The notes: a model not told the origin generated them from the letters alone. 64,000 bases of DNA from G965215145 sp965215145 (GCA_965215145.1 OZ244038.1:372001-436000), one strand, 5' to 3'. Numbered from the stretch's first letter, positions 16,755 through 24,667 are shown. Numbers and translations are program-made.

Positions 16755-18785
16755 ATGCGTTACTTCTGCACGGCCCTCCTCCTCACGCTGGCTGCCCCGG
16801 TTGCCTCGGCCCAGCCGCTCCTACAGACGATCCTGCCGCCGGGTGGGGAGGCCGACGCCCCCTTCGCCACCAGCGTGGCGGGCCTACCGGACCTCGACGG
16901 GGACGGGGCCGGCGACCTCCTCGTCGGCGCACCCGAGGCCACAGCGGGGGGGGCGGAAGACGCTGGGAAGGCCTACGTCTTCTCCGGCGCCACCGGCGAC
17001 GTCATCCACGAGCTCGCGTCGCCCAACGCGGCGAGCAGCGGCCTGGGCAACTTCGGGTTCCGCTTCGGAGCCGCCGTGGCGGGTGTCCCCGATACGGATG
17101 GGGACGGCGTGGTGGACCTCCTCGTTGGCGCCAATTGGGAGGCGCCGCCGCGGAGCCGCTTCCGGGAAGGCCGAGCTTACCTCTTCTCCGGCGCCACGGG
17201 CGCGCTCCTCCACGAGCTCGCCTCGTTGAGCCCGGACCGGGACGGCGAGTTCGGTCGCGCGGTGGCGGGCGTGCCGGACGCGGACGGCGACGGCCGCGGC
17301 GACCTCCTCGTCGGCGCCCCGGAGGAGGTCTCGAACGGGGTCGAGCGCGCCGGTCGGGCCTACCTGTTCTCCGGCGCTACCGGCGCGCCACTCGCCCTGC
17401 TCGACTCGACGAACCCCGAATTCGTCGGCTTCTTCGGCAACGCCGTCGCGGGCGTGCCGGACGTGGACGGCGACGGCCGCGGCGACCTCCTCGTCGGGGC
17501 ACCGTTCGAGGAGCCAAGGGGGGTGGTCAACGCGGGGCGGGCCTACGTCTTCTCCGGCGCCACCGGCTTGCTGCTTTACGAGATCCCTTCGATCGGTGGG
17601 GAGCCGGGGGACGAGTTCGGCCAGATCGTGGCCGCCTCGTCGGACGTCAACGACGACGGCCGCGGCGACTTCGCCGTCGGCGCCTACCTCCTCAGCGGCG
17701 CCGACGGCTCGCTCATCCGTCAGTTCCCCGCCCCACTCGCCGGGACCAACAGGCTTTATGAGGTCGCGGCCGTGCCGGACGCGGACGGAGACGGGACCAC
17801 CGACTTCCTGTACTCGAACCCCAACAGGACCTTCGGCGCCAACTACGTCGCCGGTCGGGCCTACCTCTTCAGCGGTGCCACAGGCGACATCATCGAACAG
17901 TACTCCTCGCCCGAACCGGTGGACCGGTTCGGAAGCGCCATCGCGGGAGTGCCGGACGTGGACGGGGACGGCCGCGGCGACCTCGCGATCGCGACCGCAA
18001 GCGGCACCGGACGGGTCTACGTCTTCGGGACCGCCCCGCCGCCCGTCAACCTCTCCGTCTCCCTGGACCCGCCCCCGTCCCCCGACGACGTCCTCACCCT
18101 CGCCCTCGGCGACAGCGTCCGCGTCTCCTACACCATCACAAACACCAGCGGGGCTCCGGTAAACGGCCAGCTCTACTACGTCCTCCTTGAGAACACAAGC
18201 ATCAGCACAGACCCGTTCGTCGCTAATCGGGGTGTGGTCACGGGCGGGACGCTCCAGGACGGCGAGGCCGTTACGGGCACCTTCACGCTACGGGCGCCCG
18301 TGCGCCAGCCGCGGCGAGCCCGCACCTTCTGCATCCAGGTCGGGGACTTCGTCGATATGACGTTCCTCGACAAAGAGTGCTTCGCCCTCGAGCTCAACGA
18401 CCCAGCCGGCGAGCGCCCGAGTTCACAGGCCGCCGAGGCCGAGGCCACCGGTTGGTCCCTGGTAGCCGGAGGGGCGTGGGGCCCCGCAGCAGCCTCCGGC
18501 GGCTCTGCGCTCGTGGCAGGAGGGCCCATCGGCTCCCTGAGCGCCTTCCCCAACCCGTTCGGGTCGCGGACGACACTCCAGTTCTCGGCGGCGGAGGCCG
18601 GCCCCATCCGGCTCGTGGTCTACGACGTGCTCGGGCGCGAGGTGGCCGTCCTCGTGGACGGGCCCGCGGAGGTCGGCACGCACGACGTCGCCCTCGACGC
18701 GGAGGGCCTGCCGAGCGGGGCCTACGTCGTCCGGCTCGAGGCGGACGGGCGGGTCGAGACGCGGCGGCTCACGCTCGTCCGGTAG
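16755..18785 (+). CDS. secreted FG-GAP (integrin-like) propeller protein with T9SS sorting domain
   Basis: A 676-residue protein. Signal peptide 1-20 ('PVASAQ'). Seven FG-GAP repeats span about 35-425, each with a calcium-binding 'DxDGDG' loop such as 'VPDVDGDGRGDLLVGAP'; seven copies are enough for a full propeller. A beta-sandwich region (about 430-560) precedes a sorting domain starting near 'FPNPFGSRTTLQF' and ending 'LTLVR'. Likely surface-exposed, perhaps in adhesion or polysaccharide binding; no catalytic residues seen. The 3' end overlaps convergent arsC by 17 bp. Confidence 0.9.
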   Translation: MRYFCTALLLTLAAPVASAQPLLQTILPPGGEADAPFATSVAGLPDLDGDGAGDLLVGAPEATAGGAEDAGKAYVFSGATGDVIHELASPNAASSGLGNFGFRFGAAVAGVPDTDGDGVVDLLVGANWEAPPRSRFREGRAYLFSGATGALLHELASLSPDRDGEFGRAVAGVPDADGDGRGDLLVGAPEEVSNGVERAGRAYLFSGATGAPLALLDSTNPEFVGFFGNAVAGVPDVDGDGRGDLLVGAPFEEPRGVVNAGRAYVFSGATGLLLYEIPSIGGEPGDEFGQIVAASSDVNDDGRGDFAVGAYLLSGADGSLIRQFPAPLAGTNRLYEVAAVPDADGDGTTDFLYSNPNRTFGANYVAGRAYLFSGATGDIIEQYSSPEPVDRFGSAIAGVPDVDGDGRGDLAIATASGTGRVYVFGTAPPPVNLSVSLDPPPSPDDVLTLALGDSVRVSYTITNTSGAPVNGQLYYVLLENTSISTDPFVANRGVVTGGTLQDGEAVTGTFTLRAPVRQPRRARTFCIQVGDFVDMTFLDKECFALELNDPAGERPSSQAAEAEATGWSLVAGGAWGPAAASGGSALVAGGPIGSLSAFPNPFGSRTTLQFSAAEAGPIRLVVYDVLGREVAVLVDGPAEVGTHDVALDAEGLPSGAYVVRLEADGRVETRRLTLVR

Positions 18786-19230
18786 CCGCCCGCTCGGCCC
18801 CCGGCGGCCCGGCGCGCTCCGTGACGAACGCCTCGGCCCAGGCGCGGATGGCGTCGCGGACGGCGCGGAACTCGGCGAGCACGGCGTCCTCCGGCCCCGT
18901 CGCCTGCGCGGGGTCGGGGAACGCGTGGTGGATGCGCTCGGCGTCGGCGGGGAAGTACGGACACCGCTCGCGCGCCGAGTCGCAGACGGTCACGACGACG
19001 TCGAAGGGCTCGCCGCGGTAGGCGTCCACGTGGTCCGAGGTGTGGCCGGAGAGGTCGACACCGGCCTCGGCCATCACGCGAGCGGCCCGGGGGTTCACCC
19101 CGTGCGTCTCGACGCCCGCGCTGCGAACGTGCAGGCGGTCACCGCCAAGGCGGCGGAGCCAGCCCTCCAGCATCTGGCTGCGGCACGAGTTGCCGGTGCA
19201 GAGGACGAGGACGCGGAGGGGATCGGGCAT
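18769..19230 (-). CDS. arsC: arsenate reductase, thioredoxin-coupled (low-MW phosphatase fold)
   Basis: Reduces arsenate to arsenite. The 153-residue protein has the P-loop Cys11-x5-Arg17 in 'LCTGNSCRSQM' and the redox pair Cys83/Cys90 in 'VCDSARERCPYFP', matching the Cys10/Cys82/Cys89 layout of the staphylococcal pI258 enzyme, plus 'FPDP' at 104-107. Start at 19230 chosen because it gives the family N-terminus; the longer open frame upstream is out of frame with the Cys-rich peptide there. Last gene of an arsR - peptide - arsC operon; no arsenite exporter is adjacent. Confidence 0.93.
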   Translation of the reverse strand: MPDPLRVLVLCTGNSCRSQMLEGWLRRLGGDRLHVRSAGVETHGVNPRAARVMAEAGVDLSGHTSDHVDAYRGEPFDVVVTVCDSARERCPYFPADAERIHHAFPDPAQATGPEDAVLAEFRAVRDAIRAWAEAFVTERAGPPGAERAATGRA

Positions 19231-19283
19231 GGGGAAGGAGAGAAGCGGCAGGGACGGCCGGAGCCGCCCCCGCCGGGTCGGAC

Positions 19284-19370
19284 TCAGCAGCCGCAGCAGT
19301 CGCAACAGCCGCAGCCATCGCCGCAGCAGTCGCCGCAGCAGCAGCACACCGAGAGGGGTTGGTAAGACAT
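19284..19370 (-). CDS. 28-residue cysteine-rich peptide in the ars operon (putative As(III)/metal binder)
   Basis: ATG at 19370, TGA ending at 19284, preceded by an AGGTGA-like ribosome site only 2 nt from the ATG. The product has 12 cysteines at positions 9-12, 15, 16, 20, 22, 23, 25, 26 and 28; every residue from 9 on is Cys, Gly or Asp. It lies 28 bp after arsR and 53 bp before arsC. It resembles a minimal metallothionein, and its Cys/Gly composition echoes the ArsR tail. Proposed role: intracellular arsenite or metal sequestration, or handover. Caution: it is encoded by a TGC/GGC-rich low-complexity stretch, and nothing but context and composition supports function. Confidence 0.6.
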   Translation of the reverse strand: MSYQPLSVCCCCGDCCGDGCGCCDCCGC

Positions 19371-19398
19371 GGTCACCTCGTGGGTTGGGGTGGATGGG

Positions 19399-19743
19399 TC
19401 AGCAGCACCCGCAGCCTTTACCGCCACACGACGCGCACCCGCAGAGCCCGCCGAGGAGGTCGCCGAGGGCGTCGCGCAGCCGCGCCACCGCCTCGGGGTC
19501 GAGGCAGTAGCACGAGCGCGGGCCGTCGGCCGTCACGCGGACGAGGCCGGCCTCGCGGAGCGCCCGGAGGTGCTGCGAGACCGTGGCCTGCGCCAGCGGG
19601 AGGACGTCGACGATCTCGCCGCAGAAGCAGGTGCCCTGCGCGGCGAGCGTGCGGAGCACGGTGAGCCGGGCCGGGTGGGCGAGGGCCTTAGCCTGCGCCG
19701 CCAACTCGGCGTCGGTGAGGGGAGGGGAAGCGAGTGCTGCCAT
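19399..19743 (-). CDS. arsR: ArsR-family arsenite-responsive repressor with Cys-rich tail
   Basis: A 114-residue winged-helix repressor. The recognition helix is in 'LAQATVSQHLRALREAGLV' (50-68). Cys39 and Cys41 in 'TCFCGEIVDVL', in the helix before the recognition helix, and Cys78/Cys80 are candidates for arsenite sensing. An unusual tail (101-114) adds Cys at 101, 103, 106, 111, 113 and 114, so the protein has ten Cys in all. A palindrome lies 5 bp before the ATG, indicating autoregulation of the whole ars unit. Confidence 0.92.
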   Translation of the reverse strand: MAALASPPLTDAELAAQAKALAHPARLTVLRTLAAQGTCFCGEIVDVLPLAQATVSQHLRALREAGLVRVTADGPRSCYCLDPEAVARLRDALGDLLGGLCGCASCGGKGCGCC

Positions 19744-19748
19744 GGTTG

Positions 19749-19764
19749 ATCGTAGATCTACGAT
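19749..19764. promoter_or_regulatory. ArsR operator (perfect 16-bp palindrome)
   Basis: ATCGTAGATCTACGAT is a perfect palindrome 5 bp upstream of the arsR start. It overlaps the expected transcription start of the promoter at 19770-19798, a position from which a bound repressor would block initiation. Confidence 0.8.
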
Positions 19765-19769
19765 AAACG

Positions 19770-19798
19770 ATGATACGACGGCGCAGACCCGTTGTCAA
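19770..19798 (-). promoter_or_regulatory. ars operon promoter
   Basis: On the minus strand, TTGACA (19798-19793), a 17-bp spacer, and TATCAT (19775-19770). The predicted start falls inside the operator, leaving a leader of about 20 nt. Confidence 0.8.
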
Positions 19799-19815
19799 CC
19801 CCGGGACAAAGCAAA

Positions 19816-19844
19816 GGGGGACGGCCCGTCTCCGGGCCGCCCCC
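19816..19844 (-). terminator. intrinsic terminator of the upstream T9SS gene
   Basis: Minus strand: stem GGGGGCGGCCCG with a 3-4-nt loop and complementary arm (one bulged base), followed by a T-rich tract. It separates the gene ending at 19889 from the ars promoter. Confidence 0.7.
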
Positions 19845-19888
19845 TCTTCTGCGCCACCAACCGCGCTGGGTTCGGCGCCGCCGGTTCG

Positions 19889-21280
19889 CTAGCGCGTCAG
19901 CGTGAAGCGCCCCGTCTCGACCTGCGCGCCGGTCGTGACGCGGTACAGGTAGGTCCCGCTCGGGAGGTCCGCGCCGTCAACGGCGATGCGGTGCGTCCCA
20001 ACCTCTAAGGTGCCCCCCGCTAGGCGGGCGACCTCGCGGCCTCGCACGTCGTAGAGCACGACAGAGACCTCACCGCGCTCGGCTAGCGAGAAGCTCAGCG
20101 TCGCGGGGCCAGCCGACGGGTTCGGGTAGACCTCGACGCCCGCAGCGAGTGCTTCGAAGGCCGACGCACGCGCGGTGGCAGAGCCGAAGCTTCCCCCTGT
20201 AGCGATCCATGCCGTGGAGGCGTCGGTGCGCTCAGCGATGCGCGCGGCGTCCCTCGTGACCTGAACGGTGATGCTCTCGGAGCACTCCGTCGGCGCGTCG
20301 ATGCTCGGGCCGACGCAGATGAAGTAATCGTAGGCACCAGCGGGCGCGGCGCCCGGAACCTGCTGGAAGTACAGGCCGGTCGTGGTCGCACCGGGTGGGA
20401 GGGTGCCGGAGTCGATGCGCCCCTGCGCCCGCGTCGCCCCGTCCTGCTCGGCGTAGAAGAAGAGCCCGCCCGTGAGCGCGTCGGGGGAGGCGTTCTCGAC
20501 GGAGTACAGCACGAGGAGGCCGCTCCCGGCCGGGACGGTCGTCGAGCTCTGAGGGGTCAGGGTCACGACGAGCTGCGCGGCCCCGGCGGCGTCGCCGAAC
20601 GCGACGTCGTCGGCGTCCACGAACCCGTCCTCCGGCGCGAGGGCGACGAGCACGGCGATCCCCTCCCCCGTGGACTCCACCCCGACGAACCCCTCGGCCG
20701 TGACACGGGCTTGGCCGAGCACGTTACCGCTGCCGTCGAGCGCCTGCACCTCCACTGGGGCGTCGGAGGAGGGGTCGAAGAACGCGCCCGCGCAGTCCAC
20801 CGTAGGCTCGAACGAGAACACAAGGTTCTGCTGGCTCGCCGTCGTCCCGATCCGAGGCGAGGGTGCGCCGGCGAAGCCGGGGCCCGCGACGAAGAGGTTG
20901 CCCGTCGCCCCCGTCGTGGCGCTCTCCGCGCTGACGGTGAGGCCGGGCAGGATGTCGCCGGGCTCGAAGACGACGACGCCGGTCACCCCGACGGCCGTGG
21001 TCGTGGCGTCGAGGGGGCTTGGGATGAGCTCGCCCGCGTTGGGCTGGACGTCGGCCTCATCGAAGCCCTCGACCGGGAGCGTACCGCAGGCGGCGCCGAA
21101 GGCGGCTCGGTCGGTGAAGACCTCCGCACCGCCGCGTTCGACGAGGGCCTCGACGCGGGGGGCTTCCCGCTCGGGGGGGTGGGCCGGGGGGGCCGTGGGG
21201 CGCTCGGCCTGAGCGAGAGCGAGCGGGCTGAGCAGGGGCACGAGCAGGGCGACCGTCAAGCAGCGTAAAGTGTTGCGCAT
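19889..21280 (-). CDS. secreted T9SS protein, beta-rich, unknown function
   Basis: A 463-residue protein with signal peptide 1-23 ('PLALAQ'), a body containing 'FDEADVQPNAG' and 'VDADDVAFGDAAG', the latter reminiscent of PEP-CTERM-type or carbohydrate-binding sandwich folds, and a sorting domain starting near 'VYPNPSAGPATLSF' and ending 'FTLTR'. Two Cys pairs suggest disulfides outside the cell. No catalytic motif recognised. The next gene (21555) is divergent. Confidence 0.85.
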   Translation of the reverse strand: MRNTLRCLTVALLVPLLSPLALAQAERPTAPPAHPPEREAPRVEALVERGGAEVFTDRAAFGAACGTLPVEGFDEADVQPNAGELIPSPLDATTTAVGVTGVVVFEPGDILPGLTVSAESATTGATGNLFVAGPGFAGAPSPRIGTTASQQNLVFSFEPTVDCAGAFFDPSSDAPVEVQALDGSGNVLGQARVTAEGFVGVESTGEGIAVLVALAPEDGFVDADDVAFGDAAGAAQLVVTLTPQSSTTVPAGSGLLVLYSVENASPDALTGGLFFYAEQDGATRAQGRIDSGTLPPGATTTGLYFQQVPGAAPAGAYDYFICVGPSIDAPTECSESITVQVTRDAARIAERTDASTAWIATGGSFGSATARASAFEALAAGVEVYPNPSAGPATLSFSLAERGEVSVVLYDVRGREVARLAGGTLEVGTHRIAVDGADLPSGTYLYRVTTGAQVETGRFTLTR

Positions 21281-21554
21281 GGTGCAGGAGGGCTGTAGGG
21301 GAGGGGGGCCGGAGAGGTGGAGTCGCGGCGTGAGGGCCGCAGGATAGGAGCAACGCTCGTGGATCTGCGGCCCGGGAGGGAAACCTCAGGGAAGCCTTGG
21401 CGCGAGCGGACCTCCCCCCCCCCAGAGCTCGCCCCCGGGAGACTCCTCAGGCCGTTCCGGCAGAGGGCGGAGCCCGGCGACGAGGGCTCGGCGGCGGCAA
21501 CGCCAGGGCGTGCGGGCGCCGCGGGGTATCTTCGCCGCCCCACTCCCCCCGCCC

Positions 21555-22673
21555 GTGCAACAGGACGCCGCCTCCGCGCTCGACTCCGCCGCCGCCGGTC
21601 TCAGCGCCGCCGCCGCCGCGCTCGACTCGACCGCCGCCCCCATCGCCGACCCGGTAGCGGACGACACCGCGAGCGTGGACATCGAGGCCGAGGTCTCCGC
21701 CGCGTGGCGGACCGTGGACGACATGATCGACGGGTTCTTCGCGCTCCTGCCGAAGCTCGTCCTCGCCGTCCTCGTCTTCGTCGCGTTGTGGTTCATCGCA
21801 AAGGGCGCGCGGGCCGTTGTCCACCGCGTCACGCCCGGGCCGGTGGACTCCAGCATCGGGATCGTGCTGGGGCGGCTGACCTACTACGCCCTCACCACCG
21901 TCGGCTTCTTCGTAGCGCTCTCGGTGGTGGCCCCCGGCGTCGGGCTCGGCGAGCTGATCACGCTGCTCGGCATCGGCGGCGTCGCCATCGGGTTCGCTTT
22001 CCAGGACATCTTCCAGAACCTCCTCGCCGGCATCCTCATCCTGCTCCGCGAGCCCTTCCGCACCGGCGACGAGATCACCTCCGGCGAGTACACCGGCCGC
22101 GTCGAGGCCATCGAGACCCGCGCCACGTTTATCCGCACCTACGACGGCAAGCGCGTCATCATCCCCAACAGCCAGATCTACACCGAGCCCGTCACCGTCA
22201 TCACCGCCTACGACATGGTCCGCTCGGAGTACGACGTGGGGATCGGCTACGGCGACGACATCAGCGAGGCCCGGCGGATCGCGCTGGAGACCGTCCGCGG
22301 CGTCGAGGGGGTGATGGCGGACCCCGCACCGGACGTGCTCACGTGGGACCTCGCCGGGAGTTCGGTGAACCTCCGCGTGCGGTGGTGGAGCGACCCGCAG
22401 CGCTCGAACGTCGTGGAGCTCCGGGGCCGCGTGCTCCAGGCCGTCGCCGAGGCGCTCGCCGCCGCCGGCATCGACCTCCCGTTCCCCACGCAGCAGATCC
22501 TCCTCCACGACCAGACCGAGGCCACCGACGGCGACCGGACCCGCCAGCGCGAGGGCTGGCCCGCCGGCGACGACCCGCCCGAGCCCGGCAACATCCCCCG
22601 CGCGCTGGCTCAGCAGAGCGGGGGCGGCGGTGACGGGCGAGGGGAGGAGACGGAGGGGCCACCGCGGGTTTAG
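21555..22673 (+). CDS. MscS-family mechanosensitive channel
   Basis: A 372-residue inner-membrane protein. After an Ala-rich N-terminus (about 1-55) there are roughly three membrane helices; the third, pore-lining helix is 'LLGIGGVAIGFAFQDIFQNLLAGI' (quoted in two parts: 'LLGIGGVAIGFAFQ', 'DIFQNLLAGI'), followed by the MscS beta domain with 'FRTGDEITSGEYTGRVEAIE' and 'IIPNSQIYTEPV', and the alpha/beta C-terminal domain. It should open under osmotic downshock. GTG 21555 chosen: a TATCTT -10-like element lies at 21527-21532, downstream of the alternative GTG at 21510. Confidence 0.9.
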   Translation: MQQDAASALDSAAAGLSAAAAALDSTAAPIADPVADDTASVDIEAEVSAAWRTVDDMIDGFFALLPKLVLAVLVFVALWFIAKGARAVVHRVTPGPVDSSIGIVLGRLTYYALTTVGFFVALSVVAPGVGLGELITLLGIGGVAIGFAFQDIFQNLLAGILILLREPFRTGDEITSGEYTGRVEAIETRATFIRTYDGKRVIIPNSQIYTEPVTVITAYDMVRSEYDVGIGYGDDISEARRIALETVRGVEGVMADPAPDVLTWDLAGSSVNLRVRWWSDPQRSNVVELRGRVLQAVAEALAAAGIDLPFPTQQILLHDQTEATDGDRTRQREGWPAGDDPPEPGNIPRALAQQSGGGGDGRGEETEGPPRV

Positions 22674-22716
22674 AAGGCCCCGGAAGGAAAAAAGATGTTC
22701 CCGATGCGCCAAGGGG

Positions 22717-22745
22717 TTGCATCAGCGGTGAGGTGATGGTACTTT
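22717..22745 (+). promoter_or_regulatory. promoter of the membrane protein / winged-helix pair
   Basis: TTGCAT (22717-22722), 17-bp spacer, TACTTT (22740-22745). The -10 overlaps the palindrome at 22742. Confidence 0.5.
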
Positions 22746-22756
22746 GTGACACAAAG
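22742..22756. promoter_or_regulatory. operator-like palindrome
   Basis: CTTTGTG-A-CACAAAG is a perfect 7-1-7 inverted repeat, 11 bp before the ATG of the membrane protein. The winged-helix regulator encoded second in the unit is the obvious candidate to bind it. Confidence 0.65.
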
Positions 22757-22767
22757 CGCTTCAAGGC

Positions 22768-23448
22768 ATGACCGACCGCCCCGCACAGGACCGCCCCGCC
22801 CACCGCCGCCACGCCCCCTCCGTCACCCCCGACGTGGGGGCCGGCGCGAACCTCCGGTTCATCCGCGAGGCGATGGCACGAACGACGGCCTTCACCGCCG
22901 TCTCCGGCTGGGGCGGCATCGCGATGGGGGCGACGGCGCTGGCCGCCGCGTGGCTCGCCCACCAGCAACCGACGGTGGCGGGGTGGATGCGGGTCTGGGC
23001 CGCCGAGGCGCTCGTCGGGTTCGCGCTCGGGGCGTTCTTCACCACCCAGAAGGCCCGGCGGCGCGGGGCGCCGCTCCTCAGCGGCCAGGGCCGCAAGTTC
23101 CTCCTCGGCATCCTCCCGACGGTCCTCGCCGGGCTCGCGCTCACCCTCGCCGTCTACGGCTTCGACCTCGGCGCCCTCGGCGACGAGTACGCGCGGGCGG
23201 GCCGGCTCGACGCGGTGGCGAGCTACCGGCTGCTGCCGGGGCTGTGGCTGATGCTCTACGGCGCGGGCGTCGTGGCGGCGGGGATGTTCTCCGTCCGGCT
23301 CGTCCCGCTGATGGGCGGCCTGTTCCTCCTCCTCGGTGCGCTGGCGCTGCTAGCGCCGGTGGGGTGGGGGGACGCCTTCATGGCGCTCGGGTTCGGCGGG
23401 CTCCACATCCTGTTCGGGGCTCTGATCGTGCGCGGGCACGGAGGCTGA
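22768..23448 (+). CDS. multi-pass membrane protein, unknown function
   Basis: A 226-residue protein with about six hydrophobic segments ('GWGGIAMGATALAAAWLA', 'LLGILPTVLAGLALTLAVY', 'LLPGLWLMLYGAGVVAAGMF' and others) after a basic, proline-rich N-terminus. The pattern matches uncharacterised proteins commonly paired with a winged-helix regulator in Bacteroidota and relatives. The start of the next gene lies 2 bp after its stop, so the two are a translationally coupled unit. Confidence 0.8.
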   Translation: MTDRPAQDRPAHRRHAPSVTPDVGAGANLRFIREAMARTTAFTAVSGWGGIAMGATALAAAWLAHQQPTVAGWMRVWAAEALVGFALGAFFTTQKARRRGAPLLSGQGRKFLLGILPTVLAGLALTLAVYGFDLGALGDEYARAGRLDAVASYRLLPGLWLMLYGAGVVAAGMFSVRLVPLMGGLFLLLGALALLAPVGWGDAFMALGFGGLHILFGALIVRGHGG

Positions 23449-23450
23449 CG

Positions 23451-23798
23451 ATGGCGAAGCGAACGAAGGGGCGGGAGAGGAGAGCCGTGCGGAAGGCGCC
23501 GTTCGTGCCGGACGTGGACCCGGTGCTGCACCAGCGCGTCCGGCTCGGGATCGTGAGCGCGCTCGCGGCCGGCGGCCAGATGGCGTTCAACGACCTCAAG
23601 GCCGCCCTCGAACTCACCGACGGCAACCTCTCCGTCCACGCCCGCAAGCTCGAGGACGCCGGCTACGTCGCCTGCCAGAAGTCGTTCGTGGACCGCTCGC
23701 CCCGCACCGAGTTCTCGCTGACCGACGCCGGCCGCCGCGCGCTCGAAGCCTACCTCGACCAGATGGAGGCCGTCATCCAAGCAGCCCGGCCGGACTGA
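23451..23798 (+). CDS. winged-helix transcriptional regulator (HTH_34-like)
   Basis: A 115-residue MarR/ArsR-like winged-helix protein: 'HQRVRLGIVSALAAGGQMAF' (helix 1), 'NDLKAALELTDGNLSVHARK' (recognition helix) and wing 'DRSPRTEFSLTDAGRRALEA'. This layout is that of the HTH_34 group. It is co-transcribed with the membrane protein and probably binds the palindrome at 22742. Confidence 0.88.
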   Translation: MAKRTKGRERRAVRKAPFVPDVDPVLHQRVRLGIVSALAAGGQMAFNDLKAALELTDGNLSVHARKLEDAGYVACQKSFVDRSPRTEFSLTDAGRRALEAYLDQMEAVIQAARPD

Positions 23799-23822
23799 GC
23801 CTCCGTAGCCCCCAACCATCTC

Positions 23823-23845
23823 AGCCGCTTCGGCGGCTTCTCTTT
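23823..23845 (+). terminator. intrinsic terminator
   Basis: AGCCGC-TTCG-GCGGCT stem with UUCG tetraloop followed by TCTCTTT, 25 bp after the winged-helix gene. Confidence 0.85.
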
Positions 23846-23862
23846 CACCGAGTCGCTTTATA

Positions 23863-24499
23863 ATGCAAAGTTCTTTCGAACCAGAGACGCCTTCCGGTCT
23901 CCACGTCGCCTGCATCATGGACGGCAACGGCCGCTGGGCTGAGAGGCGCAGGCAGCCCCGCCCGTTCGGCCACCGCGCCGGCGTCGAGGCTGTGCGGCGG
24001 GTCGTTGAGGCAGCGCCGGGGCTCGGGGTCGGGACGCTCACGCTCTACGCCTTCTCGGCGGACAACTGGAAGCGGCCGGAGGCGGAGGTCGCCGCGCTGA
24101 TGCGGCTGCTCGCGGCGTACCTCCGCGCGGAGATCGGGCGGCTGAGGCGGGCGGGCGTCCGGCTCGCCGTGATCGGCCGGCGGGACCGGCTGCCGGGCTC
24201 CGTCCGCGCCGCCATCGCCCGCGCCGAGTGGGAGACCCGCCGGGGGGACCGGCTGCTCCTCCGCGTCGCCGTGGACTACTCCGCCCGCGCCGTCATTGCC
24301 CGCGCCGCCGGTGGACCTCCTCGTCCGCACCGGCGGCGAACAGCGCCTCAGCGACTTCCTGCTGTGGGAGAGCGCCTACGCCGAGCTCCTCTTCCTCGAC
24401 ACCCTCTGGCCCGACGTGACGGGCGAGACGCTCGCCGAGGCCGTCGCCGCCTTCCACCGTCGGAGCCGCCGGTTCGGGGGATTGGCCGCTGCGACGTGA
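23863..24499 (+). pseudogene. uppS: broken undecaprenyl diphosphate synthase (cis-prenyltransferase)
   Basis: The 5' part encodes the UppS N-terminus ('HVACIMDGNGRWAERR', 'FGHRAGVEAVRRVVEAAPGL', 'YAFSADNWKRP') up to 'VDYSARAVIARA'. The 3' part, in the +1 frame from about 24296, encodes the conserved end ('VDLLVRTGGEQRLSDFLLWE', 'YAELLFLDTLWPD', 'RRSRRFGGL'). Compared with E. coli UppS about 35 residues are missing at the join, so this is an internal deletion of about 100 bp that also shifts the frame. A TATAAT overlaps the ATG at 23863, so the original start may lie further downstream. An intact uppS is expected elsewhere, because the enzyme is essential. Confidence 0.8.
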
Positions 24500-24531
24500 C
24501 CGAACTGTAAGCCCGAAGCAGGACGAGGCCC

Positions 24532-24563
24532 AGCGGAGCGACCTGCGCTCCGCTCGCTCCTAC
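24532..24563. repeat. REP-like hairpin with ACCTG loop
   Basis: AGCGGAGCG, loop ACCTG, CGCTCCGCT, then CGCTCCTAC. It shares its loop with the element at 40301 and its arm bases with 36354. Confidence 0.6.
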
Positions 24564-24599
24564 GGTCCCGTGATTCAACCATACGCCATCCCCGGAGCC

Positions 24600-24623
24600 G
24601 GACACGGCATGCCGTGTCCCTAC
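24600..24623. repeat. REP-like palindrome followed by CTAC
   Basis: GGACACGGCATGCCGTGTCC is a perfect 20-bp palindrome followed by CTAC, like the ends of the other family members. Together with 24532 it fills the 168-bp gap before the CreD-like gene. Confidence 0.6.
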
Positions 24624-24667
24624 GCTCCCCTCACCCATAACTCACAACCCACAACTCAACACTCGTT

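Noticed and set aside
18769..19347. arsC with an extended Leu/Arg-rich N-terminus
   Set aside because: The extension is the Cys-rich peptide read in another frame; the family N-terminus starts at 19230.
24296..24499. Separate small gene starting at TTG 24296
   Set aside because: The sequence is the conserved C-terminal part of UppS, so it belongs to the broken gene.
23863..24499. Programmed frameshift in uppS
   Set aside because: There is no slippery site at the join, and about 35 residues of the family are missing; deletion explains both.
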